The notes: generated by a model from the letters alone, not told the origin. Shown: positions 12,246-22,960, counted from the stretch's first letter. The stretch: DNA of 64,000 bases from Luidia sarsii (GCA_949987565.1 OX465103.1:9463149-9527148), one strand, 5' to 3'. Translations and numbers: made by a program.

Positions 12246-14160
12246 CGGCCGGCGAGTAAACAAAAAAGTTAAGGAAAACCCCTGAGCGGTCGCCCCCTCG
12301 CCAAATGCGAGTGAAAACTCCGGCGGACGACCCCAAAATCCTCTGCCAGTCGTCCGGCGGGCGAGTGAAAAATGACAGAAGTTTTTCTTGATAGAAATGT
12401 TAATACCCTTTGTTTTTGTTGTTGAAAACACTACTGTTTAGTGTCAGAAATTTAAGGCATTTGCCGACCAAATCTGCTGTAAAAACGGCTTTTGGGATCA
12501 TCGTACTCGTCCCCGTGATTTGCGCACGCTTATGTACATGTACACATGTACTGTACATGTACATGTATACATTTACGTTGAAGCTGATCGTTTGTCGTGG
12601 TGCGAGACCGCTGTCCGATCCAGTGTGTGTGCACTCGGCACGTGCACAATGACTAGTAGACTTCCACCAGTCCTTACAGTTGTTTTCTAACAAATAAACT
12701 ACCTGCAATGTTTATTACAGTTGTAACAGCGACGTTTCGAGTTTCGAAGAAAGCACTCCTCATATAGGAAATGTATTTTCCAGAATTGTAGAATTTTTTA
12801 GAAGGATTTTTCATTTATTTGTTGAGATATCAGCAGTTGAAAATTGCATATTATTTTTGCAAAATCGCTCTGTGCGGCGCCGTGGTAGATCAAGCCAAAA
12901 CTGCGGAGAAAAAAAAGTCAAACTGGCGTTTTTTGACCGCTGAGCGCACCCTGTATACATCGTCCAAATCTGTCGATTTTACCTTTAAATTGAAGCCTGT
13001 ATTCTTCTTTCTATCTATACCACTTTCAAAATTAATGACAAATTTTAAAAGGGAATAATATTGAATTACGCGGAAACCAACGATGAAAGAAGTGCATTTT
13101 AGTTAAAACCGATTTCCCTTCGCGACGTTAGCGAGGTTTGCAAATCTAGGTGTGGTTTTCCGCCTCTAGGTAACGCCATAGCGACACTACAGGAGCTGTG
13201 GGGCCGAAACCAGCCTACGCGCTGCAATGTGACATGACAACACGTCTTTGCACACACTGTATACTGCACGTGCACAGCGACCGCATGGCCGGCTGCATAC
13301 AGTACGCTGCGCTAGTCAAGCCTGATCGGAACTTGCAGAAGTATTAGCGAGACAGTTACGCTACAAAAAAGTAACATTTATTTTACTACCGAGACCAAAC
13401 ATGGATTGGATAATAATGGGGTTCTTTCTTTATCATTGGAATTGTGTGGGTTTTTTTTTCATTTATTTTCTTCTTCTTTTTTCATTGAAAAAAAAAAACG
13501 GTTTCAGTTTTTTACGGTTTAACCGAGTCGAGGGTCCGGTGTTTTTTTCGGTTCTGATTTTTCCAAAACCGCCCAAAATGCCACATACTGTACACCGTAT
13601 GGGTGTTCCTATTGGTTAGCACGACATGACGGCTGCCTGTATCTGGGCACAATATGTTCTGTACTACATCGTTGGAAGTGATGTCGTTCAACAACTTTTT
13701 ATTTATTGAAACATTTATATGCATGATTTGTACATTCAATTCAACTTTCCTCACCCTTTTCATGATTGGTACAATGGCCTTGCCTTATTAACAGTAGTCC
13801 AGCTGCCGATTTTATTCTCTTAAACTCGAAAAAAAACATCAAACAATTTTGTAAGTTGAGATGGAATTTTGCAATGTTTTGAATAGAAAATTACAAACCA
13901 ACGAAGTAAGGATCGAGTGTACAGTATCACAAATCTACCTTGAATATATGTATTGATGGCCCTTACTTGGTAATCGCTTGATTATGCGCATCTTAGTTTA
14001 AATAAAGGTCAATGTCACTGGCGAACTAGTCAAGATGTTGGCGGACTAGTCAAAATTCTGCTTTACTAGTCCGGCCGGCGAGTAAACAAAAAAGTTAAGG
14101 AAAACCGCAGGGCTCGACCTTAGCGGTCGCCCGCTCGCCAAATGTGAGTGAGCATTGTAG
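12240..14160. mobile_element. Diverged third copy of the ~1.26 kb DNA element, with flanking repeat
   Basis: From about 12430 to 13500 the sequence follows the two better-preserved copies at 14304-15584 and 16047-17303. It shares GTCAGAAATTTAAG(G/A)CATTTGCC, TTACAGTTGTTTTCTAACAA, and a GTTAGCGAGG block near 13128. It differs by many substitutions and has different outer ends. The flanks at 12243-12300 and 14067-14150 share the block AGTCCGGCCGGCGAGTAAAC followed by AAAAAAGTTAAGGAAAACC and a GCGGTCGCC word. The two blocks are direct repeats that bracket this copy. I see no transposase coding capacity, so this is a non-autonomous element or relic. Confidence 0.6.
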
Positions 14161-14303
14161 GCCTACTATTCTATATTGGATGGACCCTTTTTGTTGTACA
14201 TGTACCGGTACATACATGTATACAGTGCACATTTTTATAATGGACATGTACAGTGCACATGAGTGTATAAGTATAGTAGTACTTCGTAGTACATGTACAT
14301 GTA

Positions 14304-15584
14304 CCAGGGCTTGAAACGAAAGGAGCGCGATCGCACTCGCGCTCCTCCGCGCTCCTTAATGTTTTCCAAGGAGAGCAAAAAAAAGCGCTCCCTACAAATT
14401 TAACGAGAGCATTATGATTTTTTAAAAACCGTGAAAGTTTAATCACCTTGTTTTTTGTTGTTTTTTGTTCACATGAGTTAAAAGCACAAATGTTTTGTGT
14501 CAGAAATTTAAGACATTTGCCAACCAAATCTGCTCTAAAAACGGCTTTTGAGTTTTGGGACCGTACTCGTCGTCGTGATTTACGTTGAGTTGAGGCTGAT
14601 CGTTTGTGGTGCGTGATCGCGCGCTGCCCAGTGTGTGCACTAGGCACGTGTACGTATGCAATGATTAGTAGACTTCCGCCAGCCCTTACAGTTGTTTTCT
14701 AACAAATAAACTAATGTTTATTACATTTATACCAGCGATATTTCGAGTTTTGCGGTCAACCAAAGTACGCATACCAGATAAGAAATGTTTTTTTCTAGAA
14801 TTCTAGAAAATTTGAGAAGGATTTTTCATTTCTTTCTTGAGATATTGGAAGTTCAAATTTGCCAAATCGTTCCGTTCGGCCGCGGCAGATCGAGCTAAAA
14901 TGGCGGAGAAAAAGTCAAACTCGTGTTTTCCGGCCGCCTAGCGCACCCTGTAAACATCGTCAAAATTTGTCGATTTTACCCTCAAATTGAAGCCTATATT
15001 CTCCTCTTTCTATTCATACCACTTTCAACATTAATGACTAAGGGATAAATATTAAATTAAATGAAAACAACATTCGGAGACGAACGATGGAAGTAATGCA
15101 TTTTAGTTATGACCGATTTCCCTTCGCGACGTTAACCAGGTTGGCAAGTCTAGGTTTGGTTTCCGCCTCTAAGTAAAGCCATTGCGACACTACAGGAGCT
15201 GTAGGGCCGAAACCAGCCTACGCACTGAACGTGACATGACAAAACCCATCTTTGCACGCTGTATACTGCACAGTGCACATGCACAGCGGCCGCAAGGCTG
15301 CATACGATCGAGTACGCTGCGCTACTCAAGCCTGATCGGAACTTCGTACTTCCAGGAGTATTAGCGAGACGGTCACTCACGCTACAAAAAAGTGCAATTT
15401 ATTTCAATACCGAAACAAAACATGAATTGGGATGATAATGGGTTTCTTTCTTTGTCGTTGGAATTGAGTGGGTTTTTTCTTTTGTTTTTCATAGAAAAAA
15501 ATCGCTCTCCTTAAATCAACAAAGTAAATTAAGGAGAGCAATTTTTAGCGCTCCTCGTATTTATTAAAATGAAGGCCTGATGTA
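14304..15584 (+). mobile_element. Non-autonomous DNA element, copy A (CAGGGCTTGAAA end)
   Basis: The element starts CAGGGCTTGAAACGAAAGG and ends with the complement of CAGGCCTTCATTTTAATAAA. The two termini are imperfect inverted repeats that then share GGAGCGC and subterminal CTCTCC/GGAGAG words. The CAGG(G/C)CTT ends recall hAT-type termini. It sits inside an ACATGTAC tract, so an 8-bp target duplication cannot be judged. The interior has no transposase open frame. The longest frames (158 codons on minus at 14171-14647, 76 codons on minus at 15150-15380) have no recognisable family. Copy B lies inverted ~460 bp downstream. Confidence 0.65.
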
Positions 15585-15965
15585 CATGTAGTACAGCTAT
15601 AATAGTAGTACCGCAGTAACAGTACTACATGTATAGTACTACTAACTAGTCTATACTTGTACAGCGTACATGTACATGTACAAATTATGTACTGTACAGT
15701 ATATGCAGTCATTAATTGTGTCAAAAATGTCACAAGAAAACCAAGAAAACAACAAACCCCGCACTGTCTGTCCATGAAAAATATCTGACCACTAACAAAA
15801 GTTATGAAAACTGATTATGATAAATACCTTTGCATAATCTATAGGAATTTCTGGGTGGAAAAACGCTTCAAAGATGGCCACACACTAGCAGAGCGAAGCA
15901 ATGCGGCAATTCCCAGAATGCACTGGGTCAATCCCAGGATTCAATGCAGTAAACAATCTTACAGG
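15584..15965. other. Spacer between inverted element copies
   Basis: The loop between copies A and B holds a short ACATGTAC-rich stretch (15590-15710) and then unique-looking DNA. It contains an AAGATGGCCACAC-like word but no recognisable gene. Confidence 0.5.
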
Positions 15966-16046
15966 ATATTCAGGTGATATCCAAAAATGTTGCAAACTGC
16001 TTACTGACTAAAATTACCAAAAAGTAAATCTAAAATTTAGTGGGCC
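15966..16046 (-). mobile_element. Outer part of a Penelope-like element split by an insertion
   Basis: This carries TTGCAAACTGCTTACTGAC and then AAATTTAGTGGGCCTG, the terminal words of the Penelope-like family. It stops exactly where copy B of the DNA element begins (CAGGCCTTC). The continuation CTCAAAGGCAGAGTGAC is found at 17303, immediately after copy B. Compared with the intact order at 7860-7910, about 25 bases (ACGTTTCGATCC... to CCTTT) are missing at the junction. Confidence 0.7.
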
Positions 16047-17303
16047 TGCAGGCCTTCATTTTAATAAATACGAGGAGCGCTAAAAATTGCTCTCCTTAAT
16101 TCACTTTGTTGATTTAAGGAGAGCAATTTTTTTCTATGAAAAACAAAAGAAAAAACCCACTCAATTCCAACGACAAAGAAAGAAACCCATTATCATCCCA
16201 ATTCATGTTTTGTTTCGGTATTAAAATAAATTGCACATTTTTGTAGCGTGAGTGACCGTCTCGCTAATACTCCTGGAAGTACGAAGTTCCGATCAGGCTT
16301 GAGTAGCGCAGCGTACTCGATCGTATGCAGCCTTGCGGCCGCTGTGCATGTGCACTGTGCAGTATACAGCGTGCAAAGATGGGTTGTGTCATGTCACGTG
16401 CAGTGCGTAGGCTGGTTTCGGCCCTACAGCTCCTGTAGTGTCGCTATGGCTTTACTTAGAGGCGGAAACCAAACCTAGACTTGCCAACCTGGTTAACGTC
16501 GCGAAGGGAAATCGGTCATAACTAAAATGCATTACTTCCATCTTTCGTCTCCGAATGTTGTTTTCACGTAATTTAATATTTATCCCTTAGTCATTTACGT
16601 TGAAAGTGGTATGAATAGAAAGAAGAGAATATAGGCTTCAATTTGAGGGTAAAATCGACAAATTTTGACGATGTTTACAGGGTGCGCTAGGCGGCCGGAA
16701 AACACGAGTTTGACTTTTTCTCCGCCATTTTAGCTCGATCTGCCACGGCCGAAAGGAACGATTTGGCAAATTTGAACTTCCAAGAAAGAAATGAAAAATC
16801 CTTCTCAAATTTTCTAGAATTCTAGAAAAAAACATTTCTTATCTGGTATGCGTACTTTTGTTGACCGCGAAACTCGAAATATCGCTGGTATAAATGTAAT
16901 AAACATTAGTTTATTTGTTAGAAAACAACTGTAAGGGCTGGCGGAAATCTACTAATCATTGCATACGTACACGTGCCGAGTGCACACACTGGGCAGCGCG
17001 CGATCTCGCACCATGATCGACAAACGATCAGCCTCAACTCAATGTAAATCACGACGACGAGTCGGTCCCAAAAGCCGTTTTTAGAGCAGATTTGGTTGGC
17101 AAATGTCTTAAATTTCTGACACAAAACATTTGTGCTTTAACTCATGTGAACAAAAAACAACAAAAAACAAGGTGATTAAACTTTCACGGTTTTTAAAAAA
17201 TCATAATGCTCTCGTTAAATTTGTAGGGAGTGCTTTTTTTTGCTCTCCTTGGAAAACATTAAGGAGCGCGGAGGAGCGCGAGTGCGATCGCGCTCCTTTC
17301 GTT
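16047..17303 (-). mobile_element. Non-autonomous DNA element, copy B (inverted)
   Basis: This is the reverse complement of 14304-15584 with only scattered differences. Its right end stops at GCGCTCCTTTCGTTT and lacks the final CAAGCCCTG expected from copy A, so that terminus is clipped. It is inserted in a Penelope-like element whose two parts lie on either side. Open frames inside it mirror those of copy A and have no family match. Confidence 0.7.
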
Positions 17304-17580
17304 TCTCAAAGGCAGAGTGACAAGGACAAAACAGATACATGTACACGAAGGCAGGGGGAGAGAGTGAATAGGACAAGGATGAGAAACAAAGGACAAAGAG
17401 TGAAGCTGGTAGGGAGAGATCAAAGGGAAGGGCAAGGGGTAGGGTAGGCATTAGTGAGAGGAGGGGGAAAGATCAAAGAGAAGGGCAAGGAGTGGGGTAG
17501 GGATTAATAGGGGGAAAGATCAAAGAGAGAAGTGTGAAAGACTGAACACAAAAGAAGGATTATCAGAAAGCTGCATGGTG
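17304..17580 (-). mobile_element. 3' untranslated region of the Penelope-like element
   Basis: This is a purine-rich stretch (GGGGGAGAGAGTGAATAGGA, GGGTAGGGTAGG and similar) immediately downstream of the GIY-YIG stop codon on the minus strand. The same sequence is found in both arms of the 7.85-8.72 kb palindrome and, more diverged, near 19960-20140. Confidence 0.7.
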
Positions 17581-18240
17581 TTAGTCATTACCCTCCTGGA
17601 TGTTGAGACCATGTGGTTGAATAGTCCGAAGACGCTTCATCCACATTTTCTCACGGCTAAGACGGACAGCATTACAACGGTGACCAAGTGATTCTATGCC
17701 CAGTACACTCATATCTGATATCGAATGATCAGGGAGATTGAAGTGATACCCAACAGGGGTGTCCATTTTACCGGTTTTGATGGTAGACCTATGGCCATAG
17801 ATTCGTTTTTTTAGGGTGTTTTTTGTCTCGCCAACATACTGAATATTACAAACTCTACAAGAGATGAGGTATATGATGTTTGAGGTAGTGCACGTGATAG
17901 AGCCATAGGTCCTGTGGGTAGTTCCAGAAGAATGTCCATTGAAAGAGTCTATTTCCTTGACATGTGTCTTGCAAACAATGCATTTCGAGGTACACTTAAA
18001 TGTACCAAATTTGGTTGGAGGTGAAGAGTCCAAAGGGGGAACCTCTGCTCGGACAATTAAGTCACGCAGGTTACGGGGGCGCCTGAAAGCCAAAACAGGC
18101 GAATTAGGAATGGCTTCAGCCAGACGATCTGAAGTGTGGAGAATATGGTGGTTTTCCTTAGTTATCTTCCTGAGAGGAGGAAGAGAAGGGTGGTAGGAAG
18201 TAACTAAGGGAACCTTGGGCTTGTCCTTGGGACCTGGTGG
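17581..18240 (-). CDS. Penelope-like element, GIY-YIG endonuclease domain (5'-truncated)
   Basis: This is the C-terminal part of the single polyprotein of a Penelope-like retroelement. That protein normally joins a reverse transcriptase to a GIY-YIG nuclease that nicks target DNA. From the first in-frame Met (18093) the frame gives 170 residues, but it stays open upstream to about 18240 with family-typical sequence (PLVTSYHPSLPPL, HHILHTSDRL, FRRPRNLRDLIV). A Cys-rich knuckle (CTSKCIVC, residues 34-41 counted from that Met) precedes the nuclease core. The core carries IIYLISC (GIY part), YVGET (YIG part, 86-90), the catalytic Arg region KKRIYGHR (95-102), HFN and a Glu near 134. The end is IQPHGLNIQEGND then stop. 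The reverse transcriptase half is absent, so this copy is dead on arrival although the remaining frame is intact. It lies within the element broken by copy B of the DNA transposon. Confidence 0.88.
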   Translation of the reverse strand, partial: PPGPKDKPKVPLVTSYHPSLPPLRKITKENHHILHTSDRLAEAIPNSPVLAFRRPRNLRDLIVRAEVPPLDSSPPTKFGTFKCTSKCIVCKTHVKEIDSFNGHSSGTTHRTYGSITCTTSNIIYLISCRVCNIQYVGETKNTLKKRIYGHRSTIKTGKMDTPVGYHFNLPDHSISDMSVLGIESLGHRCNAVRLSREKMWMKRLRTIQPHGLNIQEGND

Positions 18241-18499
18241 CTTTTGTTTTAGTTTAGTTTTGTTTTAGTGCCGATATTCCTGTAAAGCTCCAGTAAGCTA
18301 CAATTACGGCCACCATAATTTGATGGGGTTTTTTTTTACAATGGAGGTAATGCTCCTGATAAGGGCAGAATACGGTAGCTACACATGTATATGGCTGCAA
18401 GGGGCTCACCTATAGCATGGGATATTACTCCAAACTGCCAGGTGTTACAGTTCAGTTGATCGTCTGATAAACATATTTTTTAATTTTCTTCCTTTTTAA

Positions 18500-18850
18500 A
18501 AGGACATACCTCCTTGTGACGTGCTGGATGAACTACTTACTGATGAACTAGAACATCCAAGTCTTATTGTGTTTAAAACAACACAAAACTACAAGCGAGC
18601 TTCATCATCACTGATGGTGTCAATATAATGGTCCAGGAAGGGACATCTCTGGAGCATCTCTGATAATAAGCTTATGGCTGTGTATTATGTATTTGATTTA
18701 GACTATCCTAAGATGTATTCACAACTACTTGGAACTCTTCAAAATCACATCATAAAAGGTGTTCCATATGATGGAAAGCAAAGTGCTAAATTCAAGATGT
18801 TTAATACGGCTTTGATAAGAAAAATGACATCAGCAACAGGTGACAAATAA
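18500..18850 (+). pseudogene. Decayed exon-like remnant, repeat-associated protein
   Basis: A pyrimidine tract ending in AAAG precedes an open stretch starting at about 18503 (DIPPCDVLDELLTDELEHPS...). This runs into a stop and is followed in another frame by LMAVYYVFDLDYPKMYSQLL..., ending KMTSATGDK and a stop at 18850. The second part resembles the C-terminal YY-F-(D/N)-x-x-YP pattern seen in many uncharacterised, often transposon-associated animal proteins. That link is from memory and is weak. The frame change and early stop indicate a pseudogene or a badly split exon. No function is assigned. Confidence 0.3.
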
Positions 18851-19515
18851 ACACTCAGATGTATACCCTACCTATGGAAAGAAGTATAATCAAACTGAAA
18901 TAACAATGTATTGCATGAAAAGCAAACGGTATACGTGTTCTTTATTCCTGAATTAGTTTTATTAATGAGGAAAACATGGAGAAATAATCGGAGCCCCATA
19001 TTGTGAAAAAGCCTTATTTCTAGCAAAATTTCTTTGACAAAATGTTTAACTATGACAACCACCTTTTTGAGAAAAGTAAGGGTATATAGTTATTTGTGTT
19101 TTTTTGCAATGAGAACTAACTAAAATCAGTAGTGACATTATGTTGAAAGGAAAAGATCATTATGTTTCATAAACATTTGTTTAGTAGTTATATTGAAAAA
19201 CGTGTTGTTATAATCAAGTTCCAAACAAATCCGAGAAGAAAGGGTTATAATCATCAAGGTTACACATTTTTAAAAACCTTATTTCTAGCAAGGTTTTGTA
19301 ACCATCAGTCTAACCACATTATTCGAGTTGGTTATCCAAACTGCAGTTACAGTATATTGTATAAGCATGGCAAGAGGTCGGAATAATGGTTTAGTGTTTA
19401 TTGGTGCAGAAAGATATAAACAAGTGATGGTTGTACCTTTTGTTCTTGAAAATTGTTTTCCTTAGGCAGAATGTGACAGGGACAACCACCTCAAGTTTGT
19501 TAAAACAAAGGAAAA
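18851..19515. other. AT-rich non-coding stretch
   Basis: No recognisable coding exon is present. GTTATAATCA and TTTCTAGCAA words occur twice (19010-19060 and 19200-19300 in opposite sense), suggesting an old foldback repeat. Confidence 0.35.
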
Positions 19516-19810
19516 TACAATATTTTATAAACACTTGTTTGGTAGAAACACAAATACCTTTATAAACGCGTTACAGTGTTTATAAACTGTTGCAGCGTGT
19601 AAACACGTCAAAATGTTTATGTTTGAACACTTTATAAACACTTTATAGAGTTTAAGTGAATAAATGGAGTGTTTAAAGGTTAAATATTGTGTTTATATGT
19701 GTATCATTCAGAGTGCTAAACACGTGTGTTTAAGTTCAAAAACACTTTGAAAATAAACGCGTTGGGATATGTTTATAAACTTGCAAAAAAGCGTTTATAA
19801 GTTAAACGCT
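19515..19810. repeat. Dense palindromic TTTATAAAC cluster
   Basis: Within ~300 bases the words TTTATAAAC, GTTTATAAAC and AAACACTT / AAACGCG recur at least a dozen times in both orientations without a fixed period. The pattern is a degenerate, self-complementary tract rather than a clean tandem repeat. It immediately precedes another Penelope-like remnant. Confidence 0.6.
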
Positions 19811-19825
19811 TGGATTTACAGTGTA

Positions 19826-20200
19826 CGAGTGTTCTGGGCATAGAATCACTTGGTCATCGTAATGTGGATGAAGTGTCTTCGGACAATTTAACCACATATT
19901 GCCTCAACATCCACGAGGGAAATGATCAACACCTTGATTGTTTATAATTATATATAATCCCTCTTTTGTATTCACTCACCCTCCCCAACATCTCTCTTTC
20001 ACCCTTTCCCTTTGATGTTTCTGTGTTCACTACCTAATACCCACCCTTTTAATCTCACCCCACCCACTTTGCACTTTCCCCTTTGTCCTCTGTCATTCAT
20101 GTCCCTGTTACTCTCCCCTTGGATCCTGTCATTCTGCCTTTGAGAAAGGTCCTGCTGCCATGGGAACGAAACGTCAGGCCCTCCTAATTTTTGAATATTC
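19826..20200 (+). mobile_element. Penelope-like element 3' remnant
   Basis: VLGIESLGHR then, after frame damage, CLNIHEGND are readable on the plus strand (19828-19930), matching the end of the GIY-YIG protein at 17.6 kb. A pyrimidine-rich 3' region follows, then CTTTGAGAAAGGTCCTGCTG and GAAACGTCAGGCCC (to 20190). The copy is older than the others, judging by its substitutions and shortened coding end. Confidence 0.7.
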
Positions 20201-21290
20201 TCTGTTATTTTTCAATTCAATGTTTGACTTCTCTTTAATAAAATGCACGATGCGCATTTCTTATACTTTATCAAGGATGAAAATATACCTATATGTTATA
20301 ACTCTCAAAATAAGAAGTTTCATTTTCTGTTATCTAAACGCAGACTTTTCCAGAAAATGTCATGTTTATTTCTGCTGTGTAAAGATTCTTAAAAAACAGA
20401 AAGTACTTCATGCCAGCATTGTATCTGATACCATGCCCAAGATTTTATACAACCATATCATCAAAGTACATTACTTTCGATTTATTCCCAACGTGAATGG
20501 CCTTGACCTCACATGACCCGATGATCATTGGAACATTATTAAGTCGCAAAATATAAGGTGATATAGGCATATCCCATTCAATTAGTTACCCTATAGATAG
20601 AGCAAGGCCCTCTACGAATTCATGGGCCAGGTTGTGGTTTGTTGTCGAAATCAAAGGTTTATTGGCTTTGACTTTGAGTAATCACCAAGAAACTGGCGCC
20701 AAACGCTTGTTTCTAAATGCCTGTTTCTCGATGCCTTCATTTCGTAAAACGGCCTTAGATTCACGTTTCAAACCAGGGTTTGTTATCTCATAAAGAAGTT
20801 ATTGATTTCATCTTGTTATGCCCTTTTAAAAAAATGAAGACAGTCAGAACGATACTGTTTAGACGAAGCAAATTTTAACGAATTTCCAAAACCCAAGGTC
20901 ATTTCCTTGTACTTGTAAAAATGTTCGCAATGGAGACCCACTGAAACTTATACGCCTTTTTACCTTTCCCCTTTTATTGATGTTTTTCCTTCGTGAAGCT
21001 TGGTGAAAGGGTGATATTGTTATCGGTACATAAACGATTGCTATTGTAGTGCACGCAAATTCCCACGCAATAGCTCCTGCAAATACGTTCGACGCCACAG
21101 CTTTGTACATTTACATGGGATTCTTTTGATGCTTGGTACTTTTCCACTTTGAATGCGTTTTTGCTATACTCACTTTTTATGCGGCCGTAATTTGATGTCG
21201 TTCAAACGATCGCACAGCTCTGATCGGAGGGGGGGGGGGGTGTCAAATGTTGTAATTTTACCGCATATCAGATTGAACATACAAACAAAT
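20201..21290. other. No recognisable gene; includes one copy of a short repeat
   Basis: 20590-20760 contains a block (AAGAAACTGGCGCCAAACGC and CTTCATTTCGTAAA words) that recurs more diverged at 25610-25875. Open frames at 20160-20516 (+) and 20859-21110 (-) have no recognisable motif. A run of ten or more G lies near 21227. Confidence 0.45.
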
Positions 21291-21324
21291 ATGTTCTATA
21301 TACGCTTAGATGACTATTGATTGT

Positions 21325-21376
21325 ACTGGACCGGGACTCAAACCCGACACCTCTGGTTTTCAGTAGGCCTACTCAT
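21325..21376 (-). repeat. Partial tRNA-derived SINE
   Basis: Read on the minus strand this gives a box-B-like GGGTTTGAGTCCCGGTCCAG, very close to the SINE at 24.89 kb. Only the part around box B is preserved. Confidence 0.5.
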
Positions 21377-21727
21377 CATAATTATTATAAAGTCCAGTCA
21401 ACGTTTTCTTTGTCAATTTTTAGAATTGATTTTCGGCAACATTCGATTGTTTTTATTAATGAGTTATACTTTATTTCGATTCATGACTTTTATCTTTTTT
21501 TCAAATTGGGATTCCACTATACAAAACAAAGAATTTACATGAGAAATTAATTTGTGTACAGTATTAGGCCCCTATAGACTTACAGTCAAGGGCAGTACGA
21601 TATGCTGTATTTACATGTACATGTACCCGACAGGTAAGGTTACTCACCATTCCAAGTTACCATTAGTTGAGTAGCTAGTCTGTAACAATCTATTCGTGAG
21701 AAATAGTAAGGATGCATTAGTTCTTAC

Positions 21728-22298
21728 CAAGTGGGAGCCGCTCGTACAGCTGATCCGCGTTGATCGGCATCCACACCTCACTGCCATCGGTGGTGTCCAC
21801 GGCATGGACCCTCGGTAGCTCAGCGATGAAGAGGAGAAGAAGCGACTCGCCTTTCTCCAACTTCAGGTCGCTCCCGGGCACCGAGAACTTCTCCCGGACC
21901 TTCACGAGTTGCGGCAACTCGTGCAGCTGGTCGCTGCAGAGGCGCGCCAGGTCCGTCTCCCGATCCTCGGGGTCGAGCTTGAGCGACAGCCGGGCCGGGT
22001 ACTCCCCGGAGCTCTTCGGCCGGGGTTCCGGCGGTTTGGGCAGCGGGGGCAGGCCGTCCGGGATGACATAGCCCGGCGGCAGTTTCGAGCCCGGCGGAGG
22101 TGCGAGCAGCGGCGAGATAGGCGGCGGGGTCGGCGGAGACACCATCCCCGGCGGGGCTGCGGACCAATTCATGCCGCACTGTTTGGCGATCGAATGTGAT
22201 CGGGCGACTGACAGTTTTGGCTTACTGTCCTTCAGGAAGGACCGTCTGGAAAGCAAAGGCACGCGTTTGTCACTCATTGTTTTTGTGTTCAACACCAA
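21728..22298 (-). CDS. First coding exon of an unidentified gene, proline-rich with possible CABIT-like segment
   Basis: A 190-codon open exon ends in a good splice donor (CTTG|GTAAGAAC at 21728/21727, phase 1), so the protein continues in exons to the left that I could not find. Two candidate starts exist, at 22298 (MVLNTKT) and 22277 (MSDKRVP). Residues ~57-100 are proline-rich with SH3-ligand-like runs (PPLPKPPEPRP). The last ~70 residues (LPQLVKVREKF, LEKGESLLLLF, a ...VDTTDG.EVWMP stretch) have the strand pattern of the first part of a CABIT domain as in THEMIS/GAREM adaptors. This is an inference from pattern only. The exon is strikingly GC- and CpG-rich compared with its AT-rich neighbourhood, as expected for a 5' end with a CpG island. 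Alternative reading: an unrelated proline-rich protein. That it is a real exon is fairly likely; its identity is not established. Confidence 0.55.
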
Positions 22299-22614
22299 CG
22301 AACTTTACAAGCGGAACACAGTGAGAAATAAACACGCTAGCTTCCGTCGTGGAGAGTGGAAATCGAATAATCCCAGACCGTTTCCTTCTGTTCGTGCACG
22401 CGCGCAGCTGCAGGCATGAACATGGCGATCGGCCTTTTGTATAAGACTTACCATAACCAGTGCGCCAGGGAAATATCACATGACCTAACGGTCATGCCTG
22501 AATGATGATGGATTTCTATTGAGCTTTTGTCATCTTTGAACCCAAGACGTCACTACACTGACAGTGACGTGTTGTCAGAGTTAACCACAGAAATGAGGAA
22601 ACAAACTTTAATTT
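22299..22614. promoter_or_regulatory. Probable upstream/promoter region of the 21.7 kb exon
   Basis: This sequence lies 5' of the GC-rich exon on the minus strand and is still fairly CpG-rich to about 22420 (GCACGCGCGCAGCTGCAG). No TATA box is obvious. A duplicated GACGT..CACT/GTGACGT motif sits at 22546-22570. The assignment is positional. Confidence 0.3.
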
Positions 22615-22960
22615 GACAAAAATATAATTAGGAGGGCCTGACGTTTCGATCACAGCAGGATCTTTGTCATGGTTGGCAATTTTGTCATTTTTGTCAGTAA
22701 GCAGTTTGCAACATCATTGCTTATTACTCTTTAATTTTACAAAGTGAAGTTTGACCTCGAGAGAAGAAAACTTATCCAGCTCCCAAACCTAGAGTAACAT
22801 ACAAAAATTTTGCAAACTGCTTATAATTACTGACTAAATTTACCAAAATGAAAATCTCAACATTTAGTGAGCCTGACCTATGCACAAAGGCAGAGAAAGC
22901 CTTTGAGAAAGGTCCTGCTAGGATCGAAACGTCAGCTCCCCCAACCTGTGTAACTCTGAA
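22615..22960. mobile_element. Penelope-like terminal fragments in both orientations
   Basis: 22630-22668 reads GGGCCTGACGTTTCGATC on the minus-type orientation. 22894-22938 reads CTTTGAGAAAGGTCCTGCTA then GGATCGAAACGTCAG in the opposite one. Between them GCAGTTTGCAAC occurs near 22695 and its complement near 22810. This is another short, decayed inverted pair. Confidence 0.65.

Noticed and set aside
10055..12431. Many overlapping 60-190 codon frames on both strands
   Set aside because: All lie in the GTTGGCC satellite or the ACATGTAC tract and have the composition forced by those words.
16248..16478. 76-codon frame repeated in inverse at 15150-15380
   Set aside because: It is duplicated only because it lies in the inverted DNA-element copies; no motif, and no reason to expect translation.
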